A DNA stretch of 64,000 bases from Candidatus Caldilinea saccharophila (GTDB lineage: Bacteria; Chloroflexota; Anaerolineae; Caldilineales; Caldilineaceae): assembly GCA_016710365.1 (NCBI GenBank), contig JADJVW010000001.1, positions 446,392 to 510,391 of the forward strand, read 5' to 3'. Below, one piece after another: positions 26,162 to 36,057 of the stretch. The notes under the pieces are model-generated. The model worked only from the letters and a program-made list of their open reading frames with translations. It searched no databases and was not told where the DNA came from. Position 1 is the first letter of the stretch. The number at the start of each line of letters is the position of its first letter. Position numbers and translations under genes: made by a program.

Positions 26162-26222
26162 TGCGTAACAGGTGATACGTAATACGTGAGGCGTAAGGCG
26201 ACATTACGTATTACGCATCACA
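26160..26222. repeat. Inverted-repeat element between convergent genes (GTGATGCGTA family)
   Basis: Arms GTGATACGTAATACGT (26172-26187) and ACGTATTACGCATCAC (26206-26221) pair with one mismatch. A further copy of TGATGCGTAA lies at 26160-26169. The element separates the rhodanese and ABC exporter genes, and the exporter stop codon falls inside it. A related copy lies at 46914-46996. It probably folds as a hairpin and may end transcription from both sides. Confidence 0.75.
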
Positions 26223-28147
26223 CTTTGATCACGAAATTGCGTCTCGTAGAGTGTGGCATAGAGGCCGCCCTGTGCGAGCAATTCCCGATGTGCGCCCTGT
26301 TCGATAATTTGTCCCTTCTCCACCACGAGAATTTTGTCCGCGGCCAGGATGGTGGAAAGCCGATGCGCGATGACGACGCTCGTCCGTCCACGCAGCAGCG
26401 GCTGCAACGCGGCTTGAATCAGCGCCTCACTTTGCGAGTCGAGATGTGAGGTCGCCTCATCCAGCACGAGGATGCGCGGATCCTTCAGGATCACCCGTGC
26501 GATGGCGAGACGCTGTTTCTCCCCGCCGCTCAAACGATAGCCGCGTTCGCCGACTTGCGTGTCGTACCCTTCGGGCAGAGCGGCGATCATCTCGTGGATG
26601 TTCCCAGCCCGGCACGCCGCCTCCAGTTCCGCCTGCGTGGCGTCAGCTTTGGCATAGAGCAGGTTGGCGCGAATCGTATCGTGGAAAAGGTAGGTCTCCT
26701 GGCTGACGATGCCGAATTGCTGCGACAGCGAGTCCAACGTAATGTCGCGCAGGTCAATGCCATCTAACAAGATGCGACCGGCAGTCGGGTCATACAGCCG
26801 TGGCAGCAGGTAGGTGAGCGTCGTTTTGCCCGCGCCGCTGGGGCCGACCAAGGCCGTCAAGTCGCCCGGCGCGATTTCAAAGTTGATGTTCTGCAAAGCG
26901 TGGCGGCGCAACAGACCGGCTTGATCGGGATCGGCTGCCTCTGTGGTTGCGGCAGTCGAGGTTGCGTCATCTTTCCCATTCAAAGCCGCGCTCCCATCTG
27001 CTTGGGGCAGGTGCAGCACATCCCCAATCAGCGGGCCCTGATATTGAAACCAGACATCTTCGAAGCGAATATGTCCCTCTGTCGTGTGAAGTTGGACCGC
27101 GCCGGGTTTATCCTGAATCTCGACCGGCAGATCGAGATATTCGAAGACGCGCTCAAAGCTGACCAGCGCGGTCACAAACTCGACCTGCACGTTGGTCAAC
27201 GCTGAAATCGGCCCGTAGAGCCGCGCCAGGTACGCCGTAAAAGCCACGATCGTGCCCACGGTCAGCGCGTCGTTGAGCACCATCCAACCGCCCACCCAGT
27301 AGACCAACGCGCTGCCGACCGCACCCACCAATCCCAGCCCCATGAAAAAGAGCTGGGAGACTTCGGCGCGACGCACGCCGATATCGCGCACGTTGGCGCT
27401 GACCGCTTTGAAGCGCTGCTCCTCGGCGGGCAGGCGGTTGAAGGTTTTCATCAAGAGCGCGCCGTTGACCGTGAGCGTCTCGGTAATCTGGCTGCTCATG
27501 TCCGCGTTGTAATCTAACGCCTGGCGTCGAATCTTGCGCAAGGTCAGGCCGACGCGGCGCGCGGGCAGCAAAAACAGCGGCAGCACCGCGACCGAAAGCA
27601 ACGCCAGCCGCCATTCGATGCTGATCATGACCGCCAGCGTTGAAACCAATGTCACGACGTTGGTCAGGATCTCCGGGATCGTGCTGGTGATGGCGCCCTG
27701 TGCGCCGATAACGTCATTGTTAAAGCGTGAAACGATCTCGCCTGATTTGGTGTTGGTAAAAAAGCGCATCGACATGCGCCCCAGATGATCGAACATCTGG
27801 TTGCGCAGGTCGTAGATGATGCCTTCCCCGGCGCGGGCGCTGAAATGACGTTGCACGACGCCCAGCAAGCCCGTCAGCAGCGGCACGGCAAACAGGCCGA
27901 TCGCCAGCAGGTTCAACAAGCGCAGATTGCCACTCGGCAGGACCTGGTCGATCAGCGCGCGATAGATCAGCGGCGGCAGCAGCCCCAGCAGAGAGGTCAA
28001 CGTAATCGTGACCAGGACAATCGTGATGGCGCGCATATAGGGCCGCGCATACTGAAAGACGCGACGCAACAGCGCACGGTCAATGATCGGTCGCTGTTTG
28101 TCCGATTCCTCGAAAGTGATATACCGCCACCAATTTCCGCTGTGCAT
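26204..28147 (-). CDS. Multidrug/lipid-type ABC exporter (fused membrane and ATPase domains)
   Basis: A 647-residue half-transporter of the MsbA/BmrA type. About six transmembrane helices occupy residues 30-340 (ABC_membrane domain, with FTNTKSGEIVSRFNNDV as an internal coupling motif). The nucleotide-binding domain is C-terminal: Walker A GPSGAGKTT near 438, signature LSGGEKQRLAIARVILKD near 545, Walker B ILVLDEATSHLD near 568 and H-loop IAHRLST near 600. A linker of about 40 residues rich in Asp and Ala sits within the ATPase domain start (near 375-415), longer than usual. It probably acts as a homodimer; the substrate is unknown. It is the third gene of a minus-strand group with a small membrane protein 24 bases upstream. 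The last six codons lie in a dispersed repeat. Confidence 0.9.
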   Translation of the reverse strand: MHSGNWWRYITFEESDKQRPIIDRALLRRVFQYARPYMRAITIVLVTITLTSLLGLLPPLIYRALIDQVLPSGNLRLLNLLAIGLFAVPLLTGLLGVVQRHFSARAGEGIIYDLRNQMFDHLGRMSMRFFTNTKSGEIVSRFNNDVIGAQGAITSTIPEILTNVVTLVSTLAVMISIEWRLALLSVAVLPLFLLPARRVGLTLRKIRRQALDYNADMSSQITETLTVNGALLMKTFNRLPAEEQRFKAVSANVRDIGVRRAEVSQLFFMGLGLVGAVGSALVYWVGGWMVLNDALTVGTIVAFTAYLARLYGPISALTNVQVEFVTALVSFERVFEYLDLPVEIQDKPGAVQLHTTEGHIRFEDVWFQYQGPLIGDVLHLPQADGSAALNGKDDATSTAATTEAADPDQAGLLRRHALQNINFEIAPGDLTALVGPSGAGKTTLTYLLPRLYDPTAGRILLDGIDLRDITLDSLSQQFGIVSQETYLFHDTIRANLLYAKADATQAELEAACRAGNIHEMIAALPEGYDTQVGERGYRLSGGEKQRLAIARVILKDPRILVLDEATSHLDSQSEALIQAALQPLLRGRTSVVIAHRLSTILAADKILVVEKGQIIEQGAHRELLAQGGLYATLYETQFRDQSVMRNT

Positions 28148-28171
28148 AGTTTTGTGCGCCTTCTCCCCTTC

Positions 28172-28546
28172 TTACCCTTTCCCCCGCCGCTGCACGATCT
28201 CCGTCAGCGCGCCGCCGATGGTGCAAAAAGCGCCAGCATAGAGCGCCGGCTGCCAGCTTCCCAGAAAAACAAAGAACATAAGCGGCGCCACGCTCGCCAT
28301 CCCGCCTAGAAACGCGTGCATCCCGCCGCGCTGCCGCACATAGAGCGCGGTCAAGACGCCGGCCAACAACGGGCCGAACAACGTGGCAATGGCCTCGTAC
28401 TCGATGGAAAGCGTGAGCGTCTGCACCAACTCGGTGAGCACGGTCACCAGAAACGTATTGGCGGCAAACGCAAACAGCACCCCCTGCCAGGACAGTGGCG
28501 GCTTCCCCCCATCAGGCGCCGTAGTCCGCCGCGCACGACGCGTCAT
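28172..28546 (-). CDS. Small integral membrane protein
   Basis: A 124-residue protein with about four hydrophobic segments (starting near residues 20, 47, 73 and 93) and an Arg/Lys-rich start and end. No family recognised. The start at 28546 (MTRRARRTTAPDGG) is preferred to upstream codons because these fall in a dispersed low-complexity repeat. It lies between the candidate selenoprotein gene and the ABC exporter gene on the same strand, so the three are probably co-transcribed. Confidence 0.6.
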   Translation of the reverse strand: MTRRARRTTAPDGGKPPLSWQGVLFAFAANTFLVTVLTELVQTLTLSIEYEAIATLFGPLLAGVLTALYVRQRGGMHAFLGGMASVAPLMFFVFLGSWQPALYAGAFCTIGGALTEIVQRRGKG

Positions 28547-28574
28547 ACCTTTTCGCACGGCAAGCAGCAAGACA

Positions 28575-28625
28575 CAATTTTTTTCTCCCCATCTCTCTGT
28601 CTCTTCATCTCCTTGTCTCCCCTCC
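28575..28625. repeat. Pyrimidine-rich low-complexity repeat (TCTCC family)
   Basis: A run of CTCC, CTGTCTC and CTTGTCTCC units between two minus-strand genes. The same kind of sequence occurs, much longer, inside the mfd reading frame at 45222-45447, so it belongs to a dispersed family. Confidence 0.6.
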
Positions 28626-29462
<837 letters not shown>

Positions 29463-29574
29463 ACTGAGCAGTATAGCGCCGAAACGCCATCTTGCCAGAA
29501 TAGTGATTACATTCTATAGCGAGCCGGTTGACGCCTCCCCTGCTTCCCTACTCGTTTTTCCATCCCCGCGGCCT

Positions 29575-31284
29575 ATGATACAATCGCCGTTTGTGACTAC
29601 GTTATGGTCGTTGCTCTTTTCACCGATTGGGCCGGCGCTGATCCTGCTAGCCGGCGCCGCGGCTGAAATCTCGCTGGGTCGCTGGTTTCGGCGTGCGCAG
29701 TGGCACACCTGGTTTGCGCTCGCCTTTCTAGGCAGCGCCGGACTGGTTTATATCGGGTTGCAATTTTCCGGCGTGGTGCCGACCTATGGCCGCCCCTGGC
29801 AGCCACTCTTGCAAAGCGCCACCAATCTCTACTGGATCGCCGATGGGTGGAACTATTATCTCGGCGCGCTGATCCTGCTGGTGGGCGGGCTGGGCATCCT
29901 GCTCAACCGCGCACGCACCCCCGACGGTAAGCCGGCGCCACGCTTACACAGCGTACTTGCCACCGATCTGATCCTCATAGCCGCCAGCCTGCTCTTTGTC
30001 GCCAGCGGCAATCTGCTCACCGTGCTGCTGACCTGGGTCTTTCTCGATATTACAGTGATCTTGCGCCTCGCCGCAGAGCCGATAGGCGCCGTGCAGTCCG
30101 AACGCGCGCGCGCCAGCGAAGCGCAGATTCTCAGCTTGATCGGCGCCGTCTTCCTCTTTGTTGCGCTGCTGCCGGCTGGACCAGCCGGCCTGGCGCAAGA
30201 ATTGACGATCGGCGCCATCCCCACCGAAACCCTGGTGTTGTTGCTGCTGGCGACTGTCATCCGCGCAGGATTCTATCCCTTTCACTTGTGGCTGCTGCCG
30301 CGCTCGGCGCACCGGCTCAATCTGTCTGAGCGCCTGCTGGATCATCTGGTTCCGGTGCTCGGCGGACTATGGTTGTGGGGACGCGCGCTGCAACTTGGCG
30401 GCGGCGCGCTGCTATTCTCGCCGGAGATGCTGTTTGTGATCGCGCTGGCGATCTTTGCAGCGGCGCTGGCCGCTTTCACTGCGCAAGATCACACTTATTA
30501 TGTCGCCTTCGTTTTGGTTACATCGGCTGGAATTGCTGCATTGGCAGGGCTGCTGGGCGCGACGCCGGGGCCAGCGTCGATGATGTGGCCGCTGACCGCG
30601 TTTGCGTTGGGCGGCGCCTTATGGATGGTGGGCGATCAGACGTGGCGTGCGTGGGGCTGGCAGATTCCCGTGAGCGTCGGTGCGCTCGCGCTGGCAAGTG
30701 TGCCCTTTACCCCTGGGTTTTTGGCGCAGCCGGCGCTGGCGCGCTTGTTGACGAGTGGCCCGGCCTATTGGCCCGCGTTTCTACTCTATGTGCTGGCGCA
30801 GGGGATGTTGATCGCTTCGGTGCTGCGCAGTTGGAACGCCGAACACAAAGCATCCACCGACCTGCCCGACAGCTACTTACTCAAGCTGCTCACCGCCTGT
30901 CTTTTGCTGGGATTGCCGCTGGCCGTCGCCGGTTTTCTGCCGCGTTTCGCCGAAACGCTGGTGGGAATTCCTAATACCATCGCTGACTCGCTGGGCAATC
31001 CACCCAATGTGGTGGCCAACGCCGAGGTATGGGTTACGCTGGCACTGCCCCTCCTGCTTGGCTTTGGGCTGGTGTGGCTGCATCCGCGCGTGTGGCCGCG
31101 GCTGGGCGATTTGCCAGACCGCATCAGTCGCTTCAGCCAACTTGAATGGCTCTTCAATCTGACGGTATGGGGCATTGACTACAGCGCTCAGATCGGCAAG
31201 CATGGGCTGCGCGTGGTCGAAGGCGCCGGCTATGTCGGGTGGGCGCTCGCCATCGTGTTGCTGGGATTGCTATTGGTGCGCTGA
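29575..31284 (+). CDS. Complex-I/Mrp-like proton-channel membrane protein, first of three
   Basis: A polytopic protein of about 569 residues and some 14-15 hydrophobic helices. The best family marker is FYPFHLWLLPRSAHRLNLSERLLDHLVPVLGG near residue 242, which corresponds to the PFHxWLPxAH region of NuoL/NuoM/MrpA-type antiporter subunits, though the usual Lys and Glu pattern is weakened. The frame is open back to 29425, but the upstream part is not family-like; starts at ATG 29575 or GTG 29593 are both possible. It begins a block of overlapping genes. No redox subunits of complex I or hydrogenase are nearby, so its partner complex is unknown. Confidence 0.65.
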   Translation: MIQSPFVTTLWSLLFSPIGPALILLAGAAAEISLGRWFRRAQWHTWFALAFLGSAGLVYIGLQFSGVVPTYGRPWQPLLQSATNLYWIADGWNYYLGALILLVGGLGILLNRARTPDGKPAPRLHSVLATDLILIAASLLFVASGNLLTVLLTWVFLDITVILRLAAEPIGAVQSERARASEAQILSLIGAVFLFVALLPAGPAGLAQELTIGAIPTETLVLLLLATVIRAGFYPFHLWLLPRSAHRLNLSERLLDHLVPVLGGLWLWGRALQLGGGALLFSPEMLFVIALAIFAAALAAFTAQDHTYYVAFVLVTSAGIAALAGLLGATPGPASMMWPLTAFALGGALWMVGDQTWRAWGWQIPVSVGALALASVPFTPGFLAQPALARLLTSGPAYWPAFLLYVLAQGMLIASVLRSWNAEHKASTDLPDSYLLKLLTACLLLGLPLAVAGFLPRFAETLVGIPNTIADSLGNPPNVVANAEVWVTLALPLLLGFGLVWLHPRVWPRLGDLPDRISRFSQLEWLFNLTVWGIDYSAQIGKHGLRVVEGAGYVGWALAIVLLGLLLVR

Positions 31285-32114
31285 TGGGATTTTCTCCGTT
31301 CTCCGCAATTGGTCTGTTGTTGGCAAATGGGCCGGGCATTCTGTTGCTGTCGGCGCTGACGGCGAGCATTGTGCTGTTTTGGGATTGGCGTTGGGCGCTG
31401 TCCGCGGCCGTGATCGTCCTGCTGGCCCTGAGCAGCATTGGCGCAGCGCTCCACACCTTAAGTCCGCTGGTCACCGCCGGTCAATGGCTGGCGAGCGTGG
31501 TGGCAGGCGTGTTGTTAGGCTTGGCCGGTCGCTTCCATCCTGCCGCTGCCAACACGCACACGAACGGCAACTGGCTTCTCCGCTTGATTGCGCTTGGGTT
31601 TATGGTGGGTGCGTGGTGGGTGATCGATCCTGGCGTCAGCCTGCCCCTCTTCACACAAGGCGAGACTGACTTGATTTTCTGGCTAGGGCTGTGTGGCTTG
31701 TTGATCGTGAGCCTTTCGTCGGCGCCGCTGCATACAGGCATCGGGCTGATGTTGATGATGGCGCCGCTCCAGGCGATCGCTGCAGTCTTACTGCCGGGTT
31801 CGGGCATGGCGCTCCTTGTCAGCATCGCACAGATCTTGCTTGCGCTTAGCTGCGCGTATCTTGTCCTGGCGCAGCCAAGCCTGGTGCGCGCATCGCGCCG
31901 GACGCTGCCACTTCCCGGCGAAACCACGCCGACGCCACTGCCGGCACAAACGATCCAGCCGGCGCAAACGACCCAGTCAGCGCAAACAACCCAGACGGGC
32001 CAAACGCCGCTGCGTTTCCCTAAGCCGCGCCAGCAGCAACCCGCATCGCTTGCGACCGGCGTCACCCCCAACCCTGGACAGGAGCCACAAGTGCCGGTGG
32101 AGAAAAGCGCATGA
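31284..32114 (+). CDS. Membrane protein, second of three in the proton-channel operon
   Basis: A 276-residue protein with about seven hydrophobic helices in the first 200 residues, then a cytoplasmic or external tail rich in Thr, Gln and Pro with repeated QTTQ/AQT units (near 220-245) and a basic end. No family recognised with confidence; its size and position recall NuoJ/K or MrpB/C-type small subunits, but no motif proves it. The ATG overlaps the preceding TGA by one base (TGATG) and its stop overlaps the next start (ATGA), so the three genes are translated as a coupled unit. Confidence 0.6.
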   Translation: MGFSPFSAIGLLLANGPGILLLSALTASIVLFWDWRWALSAAVIVLLALSSIGAALHTLSPLVTAGQWLASVVAGVLLGLAGRFHPAAANTHTNGNWLLRLIALGFMVGAWWVIDPGVSLPLFTQGETDLIFWLGLCGLLIVSLSSAPLHTGIGLMLMMAPLQAIAAVLLPGSGMALLVSIAQILLALSCAYLVLAQPSLVRASRRTLPLPGETTPTPLPAQTIQPAQTTQSAQTTQTGQTPLRFPKPRQQQPASLATGVTPNPGQEPQVPVEKSA

Positions 32115-33541
32115 CGCCAGTGAATGCCGCGGGACTGCCGTTCCTGCTCTTGATCTTTGGTTTCTACCTGGTTGCTGCAGGCGCCAGCTTTTACCTGCGC
32201 GCCTGGGGGCGTTGGGTGGCGCTTGGCGGCGCCGTTGCCGCCCTGCTGGTTGCGGCATGGCTTTGGTCGCTCGACTTGAGCCTGCCGCTCTGGGTGCTGC
32301 CGACGGGGTGGACCGTGGACTTGGAAGCGCCGCTCCAACTTTCAGGCTACACGTTTCAGCTTCAAGCGACTAACGCACCGGTCATTGCAATTTATTTGCT
32401 GATCGCCGCGCTGTCGCTGCTCATCCATGCTTTATCCGGCGCCGATGACGCTTTCCCTACGCTCGTCTGGTTGATCGCAGGGGGGTACACTCTGGTCGCG
32501 CTCTTGACCAGCGCGCCCACCCCGCCTGTCGTGGCAGCGCCTGTTTTCCTGATCATCCTGACCACGCTGAGCGTCTACGCGCTGCAAGGCGGCCGCACGA
32601 CGAGCCTTAGCGGGCCATTGCGTGCGCTGCTGCCCTCTGTGTTGGCCGCCCCCCTTTTCTTGATCGGCGGCTGGTGGATCGAACAAATTCCGCTCAACCC
32701 CCAAGATCTGGCGATCACGCAGAACGCCGGCGCACTGCTCAGTCTGGGCGTCCTGCTGCTGCTGGCGCCCTTCCCGCTGCATGGCGCCTGGCCGGCCGCC
32801 GGTGAAAGCTCGCCGCCGGTCGCGATGATGTTTGTCAGTATGCTCTATCAGCTTACCGTCCTGCATCTGGCCGCGCAGACAGTGAGCGCCTTTCCCTTTG
32901 TCTATCGTCAAAGCGACTGGTCGTTGTGGATGAGTGCACTCGGCTTGATGACGGCGCTCTGGGGCGGCATCGCAGCGATCGGCGCGACGCACGCGGGGCG
33001 CTTATGGGGCTATGCCGCGGTCCATGACTGGGGGCTGATCGTGCTTGCCCTGGCCGCGCCTGGCCTGCGCAGTTGGACGCTCGTGCTCTTTCTGTTTGTG
33101 CTGCGTGCGATCAGCATGGCGACGACTGTGGTCGGACTAAGCGCCCTGGAACAACAAACCGGCTCGCTTGAAATGACACGGCTGCGCGGGATCGGCCTGA
33201 GAATGCCGTGGAGCAGCGCGGCTGTGCTGCTCGGTGGGTTGGGGCTGGTCGGCTTTCCGCTGACCGCGGGATTCGCCGGTCATTGGGCGACGCTCCAGTC
33301 GTTGGCGGTGGTCGATTGGCGTCCAGCAATGGCGATCGTCGTGGCCTCCGTTGGCATCATGTTGGGCTTTGTGCGCCTGGCGCGACTGATGTTCGGCGCG
33401 CACGAAGCCCGTCTGTCGATCCGCGAAAGCGCCTTGAGCGTCGGCGCGGCGGCCGTTGCCCTGGCCATCACCATCGCCGTCGCCACGACGCCACAACTTC
33501 TCAACGAATTTATCACGCGCGCGCTGGCCGCGTTTGCGTGA
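32111..33541 (+). CDS. Complex-I/Mrp-like proton-channel membrane protein, third of three
   Basis: A 476-residue protein with about 13-14 helices, most like NuoN/NuoM. LAPFPLHGAWPAAGESSPPVAMMFVSMLYQL near residue 220 matches the conserved amphipathic region after helix 7 of antiporter-like subunits, and GLGLVGFPLTAGFAGHW near 380 matches the conserved GxPLTxGFxGK region of the C-terminal helices. It is read from an ATGA overlap with the second gene. The mevalonate gene mvaA follows after 24 bases on the same strand, so the two groups may share a transcript. Confidence 0.7.
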   Translation: MTPVNAAGLPFLLLIFGFYLVAAGASFYLRAWGRWVALGGAVAALLVAAWLWSLDLSLPLWVLPTGWTVDLEAPLQLSGYTFQLQATNAPVIAIYLLIAALSLLIHALSGADDAFPTLVWLIAGGYTLVALLTSAPTPPVVAAPVFLIILTTLSVYALQGGRTTSLSGPLRALLPSVLAAPLFLIGGWWIEQIPLNPQDLAITQNAGALLSLGVLLLLAPFPLHGAWPAAGESSPPVAMMFVSMLYQLTVLHLAAQTVSAFPFVYRQSDWSLWMSALGLMTALWGGIAAIGATHAGRLWGYAAVHDWGLIVLALAAPGLRSWTLVLFLFVLRAISMATTVVGLSALEQQTGSLEMTRLRGIGLRMPWSSAAVLLGGLGLVGFPLTAGFAGHWATLQSLAVVDWRPAMAIVVASVGIMLGFVRLARLMFGAHEARLSIRESALSVGAAAVALAITIAVATTPQLLNEFITRALAAFA

Positions 33542-33565
33542 TGCAAAATTTCTGATGGACAAAGC

Positions 33566-34896
33566 ATGAATCAACCAATCTCTTCACGCACCTCACGGCT
33601 CAGCGGCTTCTATCAAAAAAGCGTGGCAGAGCGCACGGCTTTTCTTGCGCAGTGGGCGGATTTGACCCATGACCAGATCGCGGCGCTGCACTGTGGGCTT
33701 TCGATCACGCAGGCCGATAAAATGATCGAAAATGTAGTCGGGTGCTATGGTCTGCCTTTGGGCATCGGCGCCAATTTTGTGATCAATGACCGCGAGGTGC
33801 TCGTCCCGATGGTGGTGGAGGAGCCGTCCGTGGTGGCGGCGGTCAGCTTTGCGGCCAAATTGGCGCGCAGCGGCGGCGGCTTTCGCACAGGCAGCACGCG
33901 TTCGATCATGATCGCCCAGGTGCAGATCTTGGACGCGCCGGACATCGAACAGGCGGGCGCACGTATCCTGGCGGCCAAACCGGAGCTGCTGGCCGCAGCC
34001 AACACCAGCCCGACCATTGCCGCACACGGCGGCGGCCCGGTCGACATTGAGGTGCATTTTCTTCCCGTCACGCACACGGCGCCGATGCTGATCGTCCACC
34101 TGCTGTTCGACGTCCTCGATGCGATGGGCGCCAATGCCGTCAACACTGCGGCCGAAGCGATTGCGCCGCATCTGGAACGGCTCAGCGGCGGGCGCGTGCT
34201 CCTGCGCATCCTGAGCAACCTGACCGACCAGCGCCGCGCCTGGGCCGAAGTGACTATCCCGGCCAGAGAGTTCAGTTCGATCGAGGCTGCCGGCGAAGAA
34301 GTGATCGCCGATATTGCGCACGCCAACGCCTTCGCCGTGGCCGATCCCTACCGTGCAGCCACGCACAATAAGGGCATTCTCAACGGCATTGATGCGGTCG
34401 CCCTGGCCACCGGCAACGACTGGCGCGCCATCGAGGCCGGCGCCATGCCTACGCCGCACGCGACGGCCAGTATCGCGCCCTCACCGAGTGGAAAGTCATT
34501 CTTGACAAGGCGCTCACCGCGGATAAAACTGAGGGCGATCAACCCGCGCACGCGGCAGCGCTCTATGGTCGTCTGGAGCTGCCGCTGGCGGTCGGGATTG
34601 TCGGCGGCGCCACGCGCACCCATCCAACCGCACAGGTTGCGCTCAAGATTCTTGGCGTTCAAAGCGCGCGTGAACTGAGCGAGATTATGGCCGCGGTCGG
34701 CCTGGCGCAGAATCTCGCCGCGATCCGGGCGCTGGCGACGGAAGGCATCCAGCGCGGACACATGGCGCTCCACGCCCGCCAGGTCGCCACCGCGGCCGGT
34801 GCACAGGGCAACGATGTAGATCGCATTGCGGCGCAATTAGTTTCAGAAGGTCAGATCCGCGTCGAACGGGCGCGGGAATTGCTGGAAAAGAAGTGA
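33566..34896 (+). CDS. mvaA: Hydroxymethylglutaryl-CoA reductase, class II type, frameshifted
   Basis: Interconverts HMG-CoA and mevalonate with NAD(P)H in the cytoplasm. The family landmarks are in order: SRLSGFYQKSVAERTAFL at the start, the catalytic Glu in MIENVVG near residue 55, AAVSFAAKLARSGGGF near 92, the catalytic Lys in THNKGILNGIDAVALATGND near 271 with its Asp partner, and the catalytic His in RGHMALHAR near 415. The frame breaks near 34445: the first frame runs into MPTPHATASIAP, while the expected sequence AHAYAARDGQYRALTEWKV is read one frame over. One missing C in GCGCCATGCC explains it. The gene ends 4 bases before the HMG-CoA synthase start. Class II enzymes often run in the degradative direction, but pairing with the synthase argues for mevalonate synthesis. 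Confidence 0.92.
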
Positions 34897-34900
34897 TTCT

Positions 34901-35953
34901 ATGCTAAACCAACCAATTCGACCGGTGGGGATTGTGGGATATGGCGCGTATGTGCCGCGCTTTCGGCTGCCGGGCAGCGAGATCAGCCGTGTGTGGACCG
35001 ACGGCAACGCCCGAAGTCCGGTGCGCGAAAAAGCCGTGCCTGGCCTCGATGAAGACACGGCCACGATGAGCGTGGAGGCAGCGCGCAATGCGCTGGCGCG
35101 GGCGGCCATCGACCCGCACCAATTGGCCGCGGTGTGGGTCGGCAGCGAGAGCCATCCCTACGCGGTGAAGCCGACCGGCACGATCGTGGCCGAGGCGATC
35201 GGCGCCACCCCGGCGACGCTGGCTGCAGACTGGCAGTTTGCCTGCAAGGCCGGCACCGAGGCGCTGCAAGCAGGCATCGGGCTTGTCGGCAGCGGCATGG
35301 CCGACTACACACTTGCCATCGGCATGGACACGGCGCAGGGACGCCCCGGCGACGCCCTGGAGTACACCGCGGGCGCGGGCGGCGCCGCCTACATTGTGGG
35401 GCCAGCCGCCGAGGCGCTGGCGATCATCCAGCGCTCGCTCAGCTATGTTTCCGACACCACCGACTTCTGGCGGCGTCCCATCACGCACTATCCCAGCCAC
35501 GCCGAACGCTTCAGCGGCGATCCCGGCTACTTCGGGCACGTGATGCCTGCTGCCGAACAGATGATGCAAGTGATGGAGACCTCGCCGGAAGCCTATGATT
35601 TCGTGATCTTCCACCAACCCAACCCTAAATTTCCCACGCGCGCGCTGGCCGATCTGGGCTTCACGCCGGCGCAATGGAAAACCGGCCTGCTCGTGCCGGA
35701 GATCGGCAACACCTACGCGGGCTCGGCCATGATCGGCTTGTCCGCCGTGCTGGACGAAGCCAGGCCCGGCCAGCGCATCCTGATGGTGAGCTACGGCAGC
35801 GGCGCCGGCGCCGACGCCTTCGACCTGCGCGTGACCGACCGCATTGTCGACGCCCAGCGCCGCGCCCCGACGACGCGCGACTACATCCGCCGCCGCGTGC
35901 AGATTGACTATGCGCAGTATGTGCGGATGCGGAAGAAGTTGGCGCAGCATTAA
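34901..35953 (+). CDS. Hydroxymethylglutaryl-CoA synthase, archaeal type
   Basis: Condenses acetyl-CoA with acetoacetyl-CoA to HMG-CoA, the first committed step of the mevalonate pathway. At 350 residues it matches the shorter archaeal-type enzymes. It begins VGIVGYGAYVPRFRL, has EKAVPGLDEDTATMSVEAA with the catalytic Glu, the nucleophilic Cys in WQFACKAGTEAL near residue 112, the catalytic His in VIFHQPNPKFP near 232 and the GNTYAGSAMIGL motif near 270. Archaeal homologues work with a thiolase and a DUF35 OB-fold protein; neither follows here. It directly follows mvaA on the same strand, so both come from one transcript. Confidence 0.92.
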   Translation: MLNQPIRPVGIVGYGAYVPRFRLPGSEISRVWTDGNARSPVREKAVPGLDEDTATMSVEAARNALARAAIDPHQLAAVWVGSESHPYAVKPTGTIVAEAIGATPATLAADWQFACKAGTEALQAGIGLVGSGMADYTLAIGMDTAQGRPGDALEYTAGAGGAAYIVGPAAEALAIIQRSLSYVSDTTDFWRRPITHYPSHAERFSGDPGYFGHVMPAAEQMMQVMETSPEAYDFVIFHQPNPKFPTRALADLGFTPAQWKTGLLVPEIGNTYAGSAMIGLSAVLDEARPGQRILMVSYGSGAGADAFDLRVTDRIVDAQRRAPTTRDYIRRRVQIDYAQYVRMRKKLAQH

Positions 35954-36057
35954 GTTTTCATCGAAAATTGGTTGCGCTTTCTTGCGGCACCCTCTGCACG
36001 AAAGTTGTTTCGCAGAAATTTCTGGATAGAACATAAAGGTATAGAAGCGTGCCAGCC

